From Rhizobium sp. CB3090 (lineage in GTDB: Bacteria; Pseudomonadota; Alphaproteobacteria; Rhizobiales; Rhizobiaceae): a DNA stretch of 64,000 bases. The first letter of the stretch is position 1. Each line of letters begins with the position of its first letter. The translations under genes were made by a program, and so were the position numbers. This document shows, piece by piece, positions 36,500 to 45,729 of the stretch. The stretch covers positions 496,001 through 560,000 of the forward strand of contig NZ_CP121662.1 in the NCBI RefSeq assembly GCF_029714285.1, in the 5' to 3' direction. The notes below the pieces were generated by a model, which was given only the letters and a program-made list of their open reading frames with translations, did no database searches and had not been told where the DNA came from.

Positions 36500-36790
36500 C
36501 TAGTGATAATCTTCATAATCGAGGTCGATGATCTCAATTTCTGTCCGGTCTATCCGAAATGTCAGCCGCCAGTTTTTCGTGACAAAGAGGCTCCGGGTGC
36601 CTTTACGATCGCCGCTGAGCAGATGCGCTTTCCAACTCGGCACCGTACGCAATTCCTCCTCTTGGTCCATATCCTGGAGGAACGAAATAATTCGCCGCAG
36701 TTTCGGCACGAAGGCCGGTTGCAAGCCGGAGGCATCATCCTCTTCGATGAACCGGCGTAGCCCTTTATGAATCACGTTTCTGATCTTCAT
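36500..36790 (-). CDS. higB: HigB family mRNA interferase toxin
   Basis: 96-residue RelE-superfamily toxin that cleaves mRNA on the ribosome. KGLRRFIEEDDASGLQPAFVPKLRRIISFLQ, WKAHLLSGDRKGTRSLFVTKNWRLTFRI and IIDLDYEDYH give the full HigB pattern, including the C-terminal strand. A TTGACA -35 (minus strand, 36819-36824) with a weak TAATTG -10 17 bases on lies just upstream. Confidence 0.92.
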   Translation of the reverse strand: MKIRNVIHKGLRRFIEEDDASGLQPAFVPKLRRIISFLQDMDQEEELRTVPSWKAHLLSGDRKGTRSLFVTKNWRLTFRIDRTEIEIIDLDYEDYH

Positions 36791-36971
36791 GACTTCAATT
36801 AGTGGCTCATGCGTCTTGTGTCAAGCGACGCTTTACGCATCCGTTATTACGCGCAGTTTTCAACGCCGTGAATCCGATATTTATTGTGCAGCGCAACATT
36901 TCGCCGCATTTGTCGATTTTCATTTCCGCCTCAATGAATTAAGTTCAACCTTGGGAGTTGGACGGGGGAAA

Positions 36972-39638
36972 ATGACGAAGTGGGTTTATACATTCGGCGA
37001 CGGAAAGGCCGAGGGTCGCGCCAAGGATTATGAGCGGCTGGGGGGGAAGGGCGCCAATCTCGCTGAAATGTGCAGCCTGGGCCTGCCGGTTCCCCCTGGC
37101 TTGACGATCATCAGCGAAGCCTGCGCTTTCTATTACAAGAACGGTCGCAACGTTCCGGAAGACCTGAAGCCGCAGGTGATGCAAGGGCTGAGGCAGATGG
37201 AGGCAATCACCGGGCGCAAGTTCGGCGATACCGTTCGCCCGCTGCTCGTTTCCGTGCGCTCCGGCGGGCGCGCCTCCATGCCCGGCATGATGGATACCGT
37301 CCTCAATCTCGGCCTCAACGACGATACAGTGCAGGCGCTCGGCCATGATGCCGGCGACGCCCGCTTTGCCTGGGACAGCTATCGCCGCTTCATCCAGATG
37401 TATGCCGATGTCGTCATGGGTCTCGACAACGAGATTTTCGAGGAAATCCTGGAGGACGAAAAGGCCCGCCTCGGCCACGAGTTCGATACCGATCTCTCCG
37501 CCGTCGAGTGGCAGCATGTCGTCTCCCTCTATAAGGCCATCATCGAGGAGGAACTGGACGAGGCCTTTCCGCAGGAGCCTGAGGTGCAGCTCTGGGGCGC
37601 CGTCGGTGCGGTGTTTTCCAGTTGGATGAACCCGCGCGCGGTCACCTATCGTCATTTGCACAATATTCCGGAAGCCTGGGGCACAGCGGTCAATATCCAG
37701 GCGATGGTCTTCGGCAATCTCGGCAATTCGTCCGCCACGGGCGTCGCCTTCACCCGCAATCCGTCGACGGGTGAGAAGGAGCTCTACGGCGAATTCCTGG
37801 TCAATGCGCAAGGCGAGGATGTCGTCGCCGGCATTCGCACGCCCCAGAGCATTACCGAGGCGGCCCGCATCGCCTCCGGCTACGACCGGCCGTCTATGGA
37901 AAAGCTGATGCCGGAAGCCTTTGCGGAATTCCGCCGCATCTGCGCCGAGCTCGAATCGCATTACCGCGATATGCAGGATTTGGAATTCACCATCGAGCGC
38001 GGCAAGCTATGGATGCTGCAGACCCGCGCCGCCAAGCGCACCACCAAAGCGGCGATGAAGGTCGCTGTCGACATGGTCGACGAGGGTGTGATCACCAGGG
38101 AAGAGGCCGTTTCGCGCATCGAGCCCTCGACCCTTGACCAGCTCCTTCACCCGACCATCGATCCGCGCGTGCACCGCGAGGTCATCGGCTCCGGCTTGCC
38201 GGCCTCGCCGGGGGCCGCGACCGGCGAGGTCGTCTTCACCGCCGAGGAGGCGATCATCGCCGAAGAGGAGGGCCGCAAGGTCATTCTCGTGCGCATCGAG
38301 ACAAGCCCGGAGGATATTCACGGCATGCATGCCGCCGAGGGAATTCTCACCACACGCGGCGGCATGACCAGTCATGCGGCGGTGGTTGCCCGCGGCATGG
38401 GCATTCCCTGCGTCGTCGGCGCCGGCACCATGCGCATCGACATGCGCAACGAAAAGCTAATTGGCATAGGCGTCACCCTGAAAAAGGGCGACATCGTCAC
38501 CATCGACGGCTCCACCGGTCAGGTGCTCAAGGGCGAGGTGCCGATGATCCAGCCGGAACTCTCCGGCGATTTCGGCCGCATCATGGCCTGGGCCGATCAT
38601 GCGCGCCGCATGACAGTGCGCACCAATGCGGATACGCCGGCAGACGCTCGCGCCGCCCGTTCCTTCGGCGCCGAAGGCATCGGCCTTTGCCGCACCGAAC
38701 ACATGTTCTTTGAAGGCGACCGTATCCATGTCATGCGGGAGATGATCCTCGCGGAAGGTGAGGAGGGCCGCCGCGCCGCGCTCGCCAAACTCCTGCCGAT
38801 GCAGCGGCTCGATTTCACCGGCATGTTCACCATCATGCACGGCCTGCCGGTGACCATCCGTTTGCTGGACCCGCCATTGCACGAGTTCTTGCCGAAGACG
38901 GACGAGGAGATCGCCGAAGTGGCCGGTCTCATGGGCATGGAGCCGGCCATATTGCGCCAGCGCGTCGATGCGCTGCATGAGTTCAATCCCATGCTCGGCC
39001 ATCGCGGCTGCCGCTTGGCGATTTCCTATCCCGAAATCGTCGAGATGCAGGCCAGAGCCATCTTCGAGGCGGCGGTCTCAGCCGCAAAGGAGACGGGTGC
39101 GGCCGTCGTGCCGGAGATCATGGTGCCGCTGGTCGGCCTGCGCTCGGAGCTTGATTACGTCAAGACGTGTATCGATGCGGTGGCCCGCGCCGTCATGACG
39201 GAAGCGAAGATGAAGATAGATTATCTTGTCGGCACGATGATCGAGCTGCCGCGCGCTGCCCTTCGCGCCCACATCATCGCTGAAGCCGCCGAATTCTTCT
39301 CTTTCGGCACCAACGACCTGACGCAAACCACCTTCGGCATGTCGCGCGACGATGCCGCCGCCTTCATTCCCACCTATCAGCGCAAGGGGATCATAGAACA
39401 TGATCCCTTCATCTCGCTCGACTTCGACGGCGTAGGAGAGCTGATCCGCATCGCTGCCGAGCGCGGCCGCCGCACACGCAACGATATGAAGCTCGGCATC
39501 TGCGGCGAACATGGCGGCGATCCGGCCTCGATCCATTTTTGCGAGGAGATCGGGCTCGATTATGTATCGTGCTCGCCTTTCCGCGTGCCGATCGCAAGGC
39601 TTGCAGCAGCGCAGGCGGCAATCAGAGGCAAGGTATAG
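36972..39638 (+). CDS. ppdK: Pyruvate, phosphate dikinase
   Basis: 888 residues, interconverting pyruvate, ATP and Pi with PEP, AMP and PPi. N-terminal ATP-grasp domain (KGANLAEM, RSGGRASMPGMMDTVLNLGLND), central phosphohistidine domain with catalytic His in GGMTSHAAVVARGMG, and C-terminal PEP-binding TIM barrel ending with the catalytic Cys in LGICGEHGGDP. Start ATG 36972 follows GGGGGAA; an upstream open frame overlapping higB adds 61 unrelated residues and is rejected. It supports PEP supply from C4 acids, as in rhizobial gluconeogenesis. Confidence 0.96.
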   Translation: MTKWVYTFGDGKAEGRAKDYERLGGKGANLAEMCSLGLPVPPGLTIISEACAFYYKNGRNVPEDLKPQVMQGLRQMEAITGRKFGDTVRPLLVSVRSGGRASMPGMMDTVLNLGLNDDTVQALGHDAGDARFAWDSYRRFIQMYADVVMGLDNEIFEEILEDEKARLGHEFDTDLSAVEWQHVVSLYKAIIEEELDEAFPQEPEVQLWGAVGAVFSSWMNPRAVTYRHLHNIPEAWGTAVNIQAMVFGNLGNSSATGVAFTRNPSTGEKELYGEFLVNAQGEDVVAGIRTPQSITEAARIASGYDRPSMEKLMPEAFAEFRRICAELESHYRDMQDLEFTIERGKLWMLQTRAAKRTTKAAMKVAVDMVDEGVITREEAVSRIEPSTLDQLLHPTIDPRVHREVIGSGLPASPGAATGEVVFTAEEAIIAEEEGRKVILVRIETSPEDIHGMHAAEGILTTRGGMTSHAAVVARGMGIPCVVGAGTMRIDMRNEKLIGIGVTLKKGDIVTIDGSTGQVLKGEVPMIQPELSGDFGRIMAWADHARRMTVRTNADTPADARAARSFGAEGIGLCRTEHMFFEGDRIHVMREMILAEGEEGRRAALAKLLPMQRLDFTGMFTIMHGLPVTIRLLDPPLHEFLPKTDEEIAEVAGLMGMEPAILRQRVDALHEFNPMLGHRGCRLAISYPEIVEMQARAIFEAAVSAAKETGAAVVPEIMVPLVGLRSELDYVKTCIDAVARAVMTEAKMKIDYLVGTMIELPRAALRAHIIAEAAEFFSFGTNDLTQTTFGMSRDDAAAFIPTYQRKGIIEHDPFISLDFDGVGELIRIAAERGRRTRNDMKLGICGEHGGDPASIHFCEEIGLDYVSCSPFRVPIARLAAAQAAIRGKV

Positions 39639-39665
39639 CTTTCGTCGCGGGAAGTGGCGAAGCGA

Positions 39666-39935
39666 TCAATGATGCCAATGGCGGTGATAATATCCCGGCC
39701 CGACCACGATAGACGGTCCCCAGAAGAAATCATCATTGCTTTCCATGAAAGCACGCTGATCGGCGCGCCGGCTCAGATCCTGGTTCATCAGGCAGTTGGC
39801 GAAATTCTCAGTGCCGCGGCGAAAGCCGTAGCTGCTGCATCTCGCTTCATCCGCCGCGCGAATCTCCTCCGCCGTCTGACAGGCTGACAGCGTCAGGACC
39901 ATGACGATGAGGGAGAGTGCGGGAAAAATACGCAT
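39666..39935 (-). CDS. Small predicted lipoprotein
   Basis: 89 residues. Signal peptide MRIFPALSLIVMVLTLSAC with lipobox and lipidated Cys19. The mature part has the conserved-looking SSYGFRRGTENFANCLMNQDL, followed by a Trp/Gly/Tyr/His tail (YYHRHWHH). Start ATG 39935 is chosen because it places the lipobox normally; seven extra upstream codons are possible. Frequent small lipoprotein of Rhizobiales without known function. Confidence 0.78.
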   Translation of the reverse strand: MRIFPALSLIVMVLTLSACQTAEEIRAADEARCSSYGFRRGTENFANCLMNQDLSRRADQRAFMESNDDFFWGPSIVVGPGYYHRHWHH

Positions 39936-40060
39936 GACTCGATATCCTCGGCACAAATATGCATGCGGAAATTATAGTCTCCCTCAGTGAGGTGCGAAAG
40001 GCATATCGCCGCCAGTTCATCACGAACCGTTGAACGGCGTGGGCAGGGGGCTTTGGCCGC

Positions 40061-40477
40061 TCATGCGTCGTCGCGCGGCCTTGCGGGGAGGCGCTGCAGC
40101 AGATCGATGAAGGCATCGGCGAAGCGGAGCAGGGGCTCGGTTTCCTCATCCGGCTTCAGCAGGCGGATTTCCGCATCGTCCTCGTCGAGCACCGCGAAGA
40201 TCACGCGCATGGTCTCGCCATCCTCCGGGATCCGCAGAACCGCAAGCCGGCGGCAGTCCGATATCAATCCCTTGGCTGGGAGATCGAACAGGAATTCGCC
40301 GTGCGCAGCCCGGGCGGCATCTCGCACTGCTTCGCAAAAAGCAGCCTCGCCACCGGAAAAACCTTCGAGCGATAATTCCAGCTCCAGGAGTTCGAGCGGC
40401 AGGGTCGGATCGGCGGCATCGGCGACCGTGCCGGCCGCTGCAGGCAACGGCTTGGCGGCGATGTCCGGCGAATGCAT
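40061..40477 (-). CDS. Hypothetical protein, acidic, about 138 aa
   Basis: No family recognised. Leu- and Glu-rich soluble protein (PLELLELELSLEGFSGGEAAFCEAVRDAARAAHGEFLF, then RLAVLRIPEDGETMRVIFAVLDEDDAEIRLL). Three nearby ATGs (40504, 40486, 40477) are possible; GAGGAG nine bases before 40477 favours the last. Codon use matches the genome, supporting a real gene. Divergent from the DUF1499 gene. Confidence 0.6.
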   Translation of the reverse strand: MHSPDIAAKPLPAAAGTVADAADPTLPLELLELELSLEGFSGGEAAFCEAVRDAARAAHGEFLFDLPAKGLISDCRRLAVLRIPEDGETMRVIFAVLDEDDAEIRLLKPDEETEPLLRFADAFIDLLQRLPARPRDDA

Positions 40478-40720
40478 CGTTTCCATCTCCTCAAGTCCTT
40501 TCATAGCCTAAGTAAAAACCCCAAAAAGCATGACCTCTTTTCAGAATTTAAGCAAGTACTCACATTTTTACGCTGACAACCCCCATAACCGCCTTGCTGT
40601 CGGATGTTGATCATCCCCCCGAGATCCGATTTATTTTCGCCATGTCTTGCTTTAAACATGAGGCGATCTCCGGGATTGGGGTGCATCCGCCTTCCGATCC
40701 GACGCGCCGACGAGCTTTTG

Positions 40721-41653
40721 ATGACCATTCGCTTCGACCGTCCCGTTTCGCATGCCGCCCGTGCCGCGCGCCTGATTGCGTCCTTTGCGCTGGTGCTGTG
40801 CGCGGTGATTCTGGTCGGCCATCGATTCGGGCCGCTGGAAACGCCCTATTTCGTCCTGCTGATGCTGATTTCCGCCGGCTTTGCAGCGGTGGCGGTGCTG
40901 CTTGCTGCCATCGGCTTGTCGCAGCTCTGGCGGCTTGCCGCCATAGGTGGCGTTTCGGCTTTCAAGGCGCTGATCTACGCCGCGCTGCCGCTGGCAATCG
41001 TCGGCATCGGCGTGGAGCGCTATTGGACCCGGCCCAACATCTACGATGTCTCCACCGATCTGGTTGACGCCCCGGAGTGGTTGGCGCCGCCGCAGGCCAA
41101 GCAGATCTGGCTGCCGGCAAGGCATTTTGTGACGGCAGAGGATCGCGAGGCGCAATATGCCGCCTATCCAGCGCTGACCGGCCGTCGTTACGAAGGTGCG
41201 ATCGACCGCGTGCTGGAAGCGGTGCGGAAGGTCGCCAAGGACAATCATATCACCATCGTCAAGGCCGAAGGCGCCGATGTCGTTGATCCGAACAGCGATG
41301 AAAAGCCGAAGCGTCGTACCCCGCGGCCGAACCAGAGCCAGACACCAGACGATACTGCCGTCACCGATATGCCCGATATCGTCCCCGTGCCGACGCCGCG
41401 CCCCTTCCGCGACGGGGTGGCTGAGCTGATCCGCCAGAACTCCGACGTCGTGCTGCAGGGAGTGACCCGCACCCGCATTCTCGGTCTGAATTTCGATGTG
41501 CTGATCCGCCTGCGGGAAGAGGCGGAGACAACGCTTGTCGATGTCCGCGTCGCTTCCCGCTATGGCCAGGATGATCTCGGCATCAGCGCCAACATAGCGG
41601 AAAGCTACCTGAAGGCGCTGGATGCCGAACTCCTCGGCATCGCCGGAAGCTGA
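40721..41653 (+). CDS. DUF1499 family membrane protein
   Basis: 310 residues. Three N-terminal helices (about 18-36, 45-70, 78-100) are followed by a DUF1499 domain (from about residue 115: RPNIYDVSTDLVDAPEWLAPP, YEGAIDRVLEAVRKVAKDNHITIVKAEG, VLQGVTRTRILGLNFDVLIRLREE). A proline/threonine-rich linker (PKRRTPRPNQSQ) interrupts it around residue 210. Start at ATG 40721 is best because the first helix begins there; the longer upstream frame is basic and unlike coding sequence. Function unknown. Confidence 0.82.
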   Translation: MTIRFDRPVSHAARAARLIASFALVLCAVILVGHRFGPLETPYFVLLMLISAGFAAVAVLLAAIGLSQLWRLAAIGGVSAFKALIYAALPLAIVGIGVERYWTRPNIYDVSTDLVDAPEWLAPPQAKQIWLPARHFVTAEDREAQYAAYPALTGRRYEGAIDRVLEAVRKVAKDNHITIVKAEGADVVDPNSDEKPKRRTPRPNQSQTPDDTAVTDMPDIVPVPTPRPFRDGVAELIRQNSDVVLQGVTRTRILGLNFDVLIRLREEAETTLVDVRVASRYGQDDLGISANIAESYLKALDAELLGIAGS

Positions 41654-41659
41654 AGCCGC

Positions 41660-42568
41660 TTACGCCAGGCGATACGCTCCGAACAGCGCCGGCGGCCCGT
41701 CCGTTTCTACCTGGCCTTTCCCCACCAGATCCTCCAGATGCGCCAGCACCGAGAGCGCGGCGGCGCCATGCAGGCGCGGGTCGGTGTCGCGATAGATGGC
41801 CTTCACCATGTCGGGAATCAGGCGGTCGCCGGCCTTGATCCGCTCCAGAACGGCGCGTTCGCGCATGCGCCGATGGGTTCTCAGGCCGCGCATGAAGGAG
41901 GCGGGTTCCATCACCGGGCCGCCATGACCGGGGAAGAACCGGCGGTCGTCGCGGGCAAGCAGCCGCTCGAGCGACGCCATATAGTCGGACATGGAGCCAT
42001 CAGGGGGTGCCACGATCGTCGTTGCCCAGGCCATGACATGATCGGCGGAAAACACGATGCCGCTGCCCTCCAGCGCAAAACAGGCGTGATTGGCCGTGTG
42101 GCCCGGCGTCAGCAATGCGGTCAGTTCCCAACCGTCTCCAGAGATGCTTTCGTTGTCACCAAGCATGATATCTGGCCGGAAATCCGTATCCGAGCTTTCG
42201 GCGAAGGGATTGATCTCGCCCTCATGCAGTGGCCGCGCCGCACGATGCGGCCCTTCGCCGACCGTAAGCGCACCCGTTGCCTCCTTCAGCCGCTTGGCGA
42301 GCGGGGAATGATCGCGATGGGTATGGCTGACGAAGATATGCGTCACCTCGCGCCCCTTCAGCGCCGCCATCAGCGCCGCGAAATGCGCCTCATTCTCCGG
42401 CCCGGGATCGATGACCGCCACGGACGAGCCGCCGACGATATAGCTGTTGGTGCCGTGAAAGGTGAAAGCGCTGGGATTGTTGACCGTCAGCCGCTCGACA
42501 CCGGGCGCGATAGGCACGACGCGCCCATAGGCGGGCTCGAAGGCAAGGTCGAATTCAGGAACGCTCAT
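41660..42568 (-). CDS. MBL-fold metallo-hydrolase, LACTB2-like
   Basis: 302-residue beta-lactamase-fold hydrolase. Metal motif HTHRDHSP, then LLTPGHTANHACF, FSADHVM and FFPGHGGPV. The C-terminal winged-helix-like part (RTHRRMRERAVLERIKAG...LAHLEDLVGKGQV) is typical of the LACTB2/RNase-type branch. Its ATG overlaps the stop codon of the cupin gene upstream, making a two-gene operon. Substrate unknown. Confidence 0.88.
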   Translation of the reverse strand: MSVPEFDLAFEPAYGRVVPIAPGVERLTVNNPSAFTFHGTNSYIVGGSSVAVIDPGPENEAHFAALMAALKGREVTHIFVSHTHRDHSPLAKRLKEATGALTVGEGPHRAARPLHEGEINPFAESSDTDFRPDIMLGDNESISGDGWELTALLTPGHTANHACFALEGSGIVFSADHVMAWATTIVAPPDGSMSDYMASLERLLARDDRRFFPGHGGPVMEPASFMRGLRTHRRMRERAVLERIKAGDRLIPDMVKAIYRDTDPRLHGAAALSVLAHLEDLVGKGQVETDGPPALFGAYRLA

Positions 42569-42864
42569 CGTTTGTATTCAATTTCAATGAAGGCCATTGG
42601 CTCCGACCCGGCATTGACCACATTATGCTCGACGCCGGCATCGCGCCGATAGGCCGCGCCCTTGGCGAGATCGACGCGCCGGCTTTCCGGCCCTTCCTCG
42701 ATCAGGAACCGGCAATCCGTCATCGGCACCACGACATAGCCGAGACCATGCACATGATGCCCCGTATCGGCGCCCGGCTCGAAATCCCAGCGGGTGATGC
42801 GCACCATGGCGTCGTCGACAAGCACCGAAGGGACTGCCGGAGGGCGGGCGCGAAACAGGCTCAT
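42565..42864 (-). CDS. Small cupin-domain protein
   Basis: 99-residue single-domain cupin. Motif 1 is FEPGADTGHHVHGLGYVVVP (two His plus downstream residues), motif 2 is AAYRRDAGVEHNVVNAG. The metal ligands are complete, so a small dioxygenase/isomerase or binding role is possible. Start ATG 42864 follows CGGGAGA; the extra 20 residues of the longer frame are Cys/Arg-rich and unlikely. Four-base overlap with the MBL gene. Confidence 0.85.
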   Translation of the reverse strand: MSLFRARPPAVPSVLVDDAMVRITRWDFEPGADTGHHVHGLGYVVVPMTDCRFLIEEGPESRRVDLAKGAAYRRDAGVEHNVVNAGSEPMAFIEIEYKR

Positions 42865-43022
42865 TGGATCTCCCGGGTGGATTTTGGAACAACAAGCCCT
42901 ATCATAGCCCCGCCGGAAGCACACAGAAATATGCGCTCACGCATAACTTAATGATTGTGAGCGGATGCGACCTTTGCTAATCAGACGCCGATTTGGCGCG
43001 AACAGTCGCCACATCGCACTGT

Positions 43023-43097
43023 TGGGGCGTAGCCAAGCGGTAAGGCAGCGGTTTTTGGTACCGCCATCCCCTGGTTCGAATCCAGGCGCCCCAGCCA
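43023..43097 (+). tRNA. tRNA-Gln (anticodon TTG)
   Basis: 75 bases including encoded CCA. Acceptor TGGGGCG pairs with CGCCCCA; anticodon stem GCGGT/ACCGC with loop TTTTGGT gives anticodon TTG at 43055-43057; T arm contains GGTTCGAATCC. It borders the AT-rich islet on its 3' side. Confidence 0.97.
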
Positions 43098-43160
43098 TCT
43101 TCCGGATTTCTAAAATCAACTGCTAAGTAACGCCATAGTCTCATGACCGATCCATATTGG

Positions 43161-43469
43161 CTATTTGGGGTCGCGAAACTTCTCGTAGATGCTCATAATC
43201 ACAAATCCCAGGAGGGATAAGATTCCTGCAGCAGCCCATAATTCATATCGAGCACCAAAAATCTTGACTCTAATCGTTCCAATTGCAGGAATAAAAACGC
43301 CCCAAAAGAATATAAGAAAACAAGCGACCAAACATAAAATAAAAAACGTTTCCAACGGTTGCTTTAAAAAATCGGAAATCAAATTTTTCCGAAACTCTCG
43401 TTCACTGAAAAACCTGAAAACACCGATGATGGCAAAGCCGGTCATTATAATGGACAGGATTGCAGCCAT
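43161..43469 (-). CDS. Hypothetical AT-rich membrane protein, 102 aa
   Basis: No family recognised. Three hydrophobic stretches (about residues 2-19, 42-65 and 77-93) with a basic loop (SEREFRKNLISDFLKQPLE). The gene is conspicuously AT-rich compared with everything around it, suggesting horizontal origin. It lies between tRNA-Gln and a GIY-YIG nuclease gene on the same strand, four bases after that gene's stop, so the two may be one unit. Confidence 0.55.
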   Translation of the reverse strand: MAAILSIIMTGFAIIGVFRFFSEREFRKNLISDFLKQPLETFFILCLVACFLIFFWGVFIPAIGTIRVKIFGARYELWAAAGILSLLGFVIMSIYEKFRDPK

Positions 43470-43473
43470 GCCG

Positions 43474-44199
43474 TCACCAAATCTTTGACCATCGTTTGAA
43501 CGCTGTGATGTCAGCTTTCGTCAGCTTGAACCATTCTCCGCGTGTCCGCTTCTCCGAAAATCGCTTATGCCAATATGCTTCGATGCCTGCTGGGTCATCG
43601 GTTAAGATTGAATGGACAAGCTCTATTTTTTGCGGAAGCTCGATCTGGATTTGCCGCCCGCGCTTGTTCAATGATTTTGTGTAGCCGATTTTGTAGTCTG
43701 AACCGTGGCGCTGCATGTAGACGTATCCGACAACGACAGCATCCTCCACTTCTGATTTTTTGTTTCGGCGGGGTGGAACGTAGTCTCTAGCGAAGCTCGC
43801 AATCTTATAATCGCCTCGGCGCTCCGCGTATTCTGCAAGCGCGGCAGCCAGTTCTGCCATTTTCCAGCGCGCGAATAGGGTGGCGGAACTGGGTGCACCG
43901 CTGAGCCTCGGGAATTCATATTCGATATCGCCGGTTGTCGGAAACCGGCCAAGCCGACTCGCAATCTCGGCCACGGCTTGGAGGAGGTCATCGCTATCGA
44001 AAGCGGCTTGATATTCGTTCGGTTCGAAACCTGCGTCCGCTAGTGCATCCGTCCAACTGCGCCAAATTCTTCCACGCCACGTATGCGGTCCAATGCCGGT
44101 TTCGCCCTGAAATTTCTCGCGACCCGGAGCCTTGCCGTCCCGCTGCGCGATATCCTTTATCTTTGAAATTATCTCTTGCCTGATCAGTTCATGATTCAT
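43474..44199 (-). CDS. GIY-YIG (T5orf172/MUG113-type) nuclease with homing-endonuclease repeats
   Basis: 241 residues. The C-terminal 80 residues show the T5orf172 branch of GIY-YIG: VVGYVYMQRHGSDYKIGYTKSLNKR, then EAYWHKRFSEKRTRGEWFKLT, with the catalytic Tyr pair, Arg and Glu present. The N-terminal half contains two HNH-repeat-like units (GKAPGREKF...WRSWTDALADAGFEPN; LGRFPTTGDIEYE...), as in homing-endonuclease-associated proteins. Similar proteins occur on phages and mobile islands. Its context beside tRNA-Gln and a low-GC gene suggests an integrated fragment. Target unknown. Confidence 0.8.
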   Translation of the reverse strand: MNHELIRQEIISKIKDIAQRDGKAPGREKFQGETGIGPHTWRGRIWRSWTDALADAGFEPNEYQAAFDSDDLLQAVAEIASRLGRFPTTGDIEYEFPRLSGAPSSATLFARWKMAELAAALAEYAERRGDYKIASFARDYVPPRRNKKSEVEDAVVVGYVYMQRHGSDYKIGYTKSLNKRGRQIQIELPQKIELVHSILTDDPAGIEAYWHKRFSEKRTRGEWFKLTKADITAFKRWSKIW

Positions 44200-44578
44200 T
44201 TGCGCCTTCCTAATGACTCAGGCATCATGCCAACGTCCCATAAAAAGAAAAGCTTAGTGATCTTCACTGATAGACGATCAGCTACGGATCTAGCGTCTTC
44301 TACAGCGGCCTAGATCGAGCCGCTTGATTACATCAGGATATTCAACAAAAAAGCAGGCGATCCATTCGAGCCGCGGCGATATTCCGTCCCCGATGCCCCC
44401 GAGGCTCAGCTCGCCTTTTCCGGCAGTTCGGCGCGTAGGAGGAGTCAAGCTACCGTCTCACATTCGCCCCACCCAAACTTCTTTGCCCCTTCAATGCCTT
44501 GTTGCGCCTCTACGATGACGCGCGAATCGCTGTTCGAGGCGATCGACATGCGACCAGGACGAACGAGGGGAGTGGAAC
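44200..44578. other. Gene-free interval upstream of ftsZ2 containing a decayed repeat copy
   Basis: 379 bases. 44354-44444 is a degenerate copy of 45628-45729 (see the repeat entry). The rest shows no coding potential. AGGGGAGTGG immediately before the ftsZ2 ATG at 44579 is its ribosome binding site. Confidence 0.7.
44354..44444. repeat. Direct repeat, left copy flanking ftsZ2
   Basis: Aligns to 45628-45729 in the same orientation with identical blocks GCGATATTCCGTCCCCGAT, CGAGGCTCAGCT and GCCTTTTCCGG, one deletion of about ten bases and scattered substitutions. The right copy covers the last 16 codons and downstream sequence of the lipoprotein gene at 45681-46076; this left copy retains only the last codons (EKAS and stop) in frame. 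Confidence 0.85.
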
Positions 44579-45601
44579 ATGACGGACGCCAAGAGTGGCA
44601 TCGCAGGCTTAAGGCCACACATCACTGTCATTGGCGTAGGCGGTGGCGGCGGAAATGCGATCAATAACATGATTGCTGAAAATTTGGCGGGTGTAGAGTT
44701 CATCGCGGCCAATACGGACGCTCAGGTGCTTGCGACATCAAAGGCATCACGCCGCATCCAACTCGGGGCAAATGTAACGGAAGGTCTCGGTGCAGGTTCG
44801 CTGCCGGAAGTTGGCCGCGCGGCGGCCGAGGAGTCGATCGATGAGATCATGGATCATCTCAGCGGTTCGCACATGTGTTTCGTCACGGCCGGAATGGGCG
44901 GCGGAACAGGGACGGGTGCCGCACCGGTGATCGCTCACGCTGCCCGTTCGGCCGGCATCCTGACCGTCGGCGTCGTCACGAAACCGTTTACCTTCGAGGG
45001 CAATCGCCGCATGAAGACAGCCAATCTCGGCATCGAAGCGCTGCAGCAGGCAGCCGATACGGTTATCGTCATTCCCAATCAGAATCTATTTCACATTGCC
45101 GATGCGAAGACCACGTTCGCGGATGCCTTCTTGACTGCTGATCGCGTTCTTTATTCCGGCGTCGGATGCATCACCGATCTCATCGTCAAGGAAGGCCTGA
45201 TCAATCTTGATTTCGCAGATGTGAAATCGGTCATGCGTGGCATGGGCCGAGCCATGATGGGGACGGGCGAGGCCACGGGGGACGACCGGGCGATGAGAGC
45301 GGCCGAGGCGGCAATCGCGAACCCGTTGCTGAATGACGTTTCGATGCGAGGCGCCAAGGGTGTCCTGGTCTCGATCTCCGGCGGTTCGGATATGACGCTC
45401 TTCGAAGTCGACGAAGCTGCGAGCCGCATTCGCGACGAAGTGCAAGGCGACGCGGAAATCGTCATCGGCGCGATCTTCGACCCTAATCTTGACGGCAGGT
45501 TCCGTCTGTCTGTTGTGGCGACGGGATTGGAAGGTGGCCCACTCCCTGATCCGATGGAGGCTTTCGCCCTGGATCTGGAGCCGAAGCCTACGCTGCAGTA
45601 G
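44579..45601 (+). CDS. ftsZ2: Second, tail-less FtsZ (FtsZ2)
   Basis: 340-residue tubulin homologue. GTP-binding motifs are complete: [14 protein letters not shown], the tubulin signature GGGTGTG at 107-113, and the T7 synergy loop NLDFAD at 209-214, so GTP hydrolysis in polymers should work. It ends soon after the core ([19 protein letters not shown]) and lacks the long linker and the C-terminal peptide that binds FtsA and other partners. Rhizobia are known to have such an FtsZ2 beside the normal FtsZ1; it is dispensable in S. meliloti. It is bracketed by direct repeats. Confidence 0.93.
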   Translation: MTDAKSGIAGLRPHITVIGVGGGGGNAINNMIAENLAGVEFIAANTDAQVLATSKASRRIQLGANVTEGLGAGSLPEVGRAAAEESIDEIMDHLSGSHMCFVTAGMGGGTGTGAAPVIAHAARSAGILTVGVVTKPFTFEGNRRMKTANLGIEALQQAADTVIVIPNQNLFHIADAKTTFADAFLTADRVLYSGVGCITDLIVKEGLINLDFADVKSVMRGMGRAMMGTGEATGDDRAMRAAEAAIANPLLNDVSMRGAKGVLVSISGGSDMTLFEVDEAASRIRDEVQGDAEIVIGAIFDPNLDGRFRLSVVATGLEGGPLPDPMEAFALDLEPKPTLQ

Positions 45602-45627
45602 CAGGCGCGATATGCACCAAACAAAAA

Positions 45628-45729
45628 CAGGCGACCCTTCCGAGCCGCCTGCGATATTCCGTCCCCGATAGATCCGAGGCTCAGCTTGCCTTTTCCGGCG
45701 GCGCCAGCAGTTCGGCGCAGTAGGAGGAG
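45628..45729. repeat. Direct repeat, right copy flanking ftsZ2
   Basis: Right partner of 44354-44444. It starts 27 bases after the ftsZ2 stop and extends into the 3' end of the lipoprotein gene, which is intact here, so this is probably the ancestral copy. Confidence 0.85.

Noticed and set aside
36945..37961. 338-codon minus-strand frame opposite ppdK
   Set aside because: Antisense to the conserved nucleotide-binding domain of PPDK.
43023..44199. tRNA-Gln as an attL site with a matching attR
   Set aside because: No second copy of the tRNA 3' end was found in the following sequence and there is no integrase gene, so an att site is not claimed.
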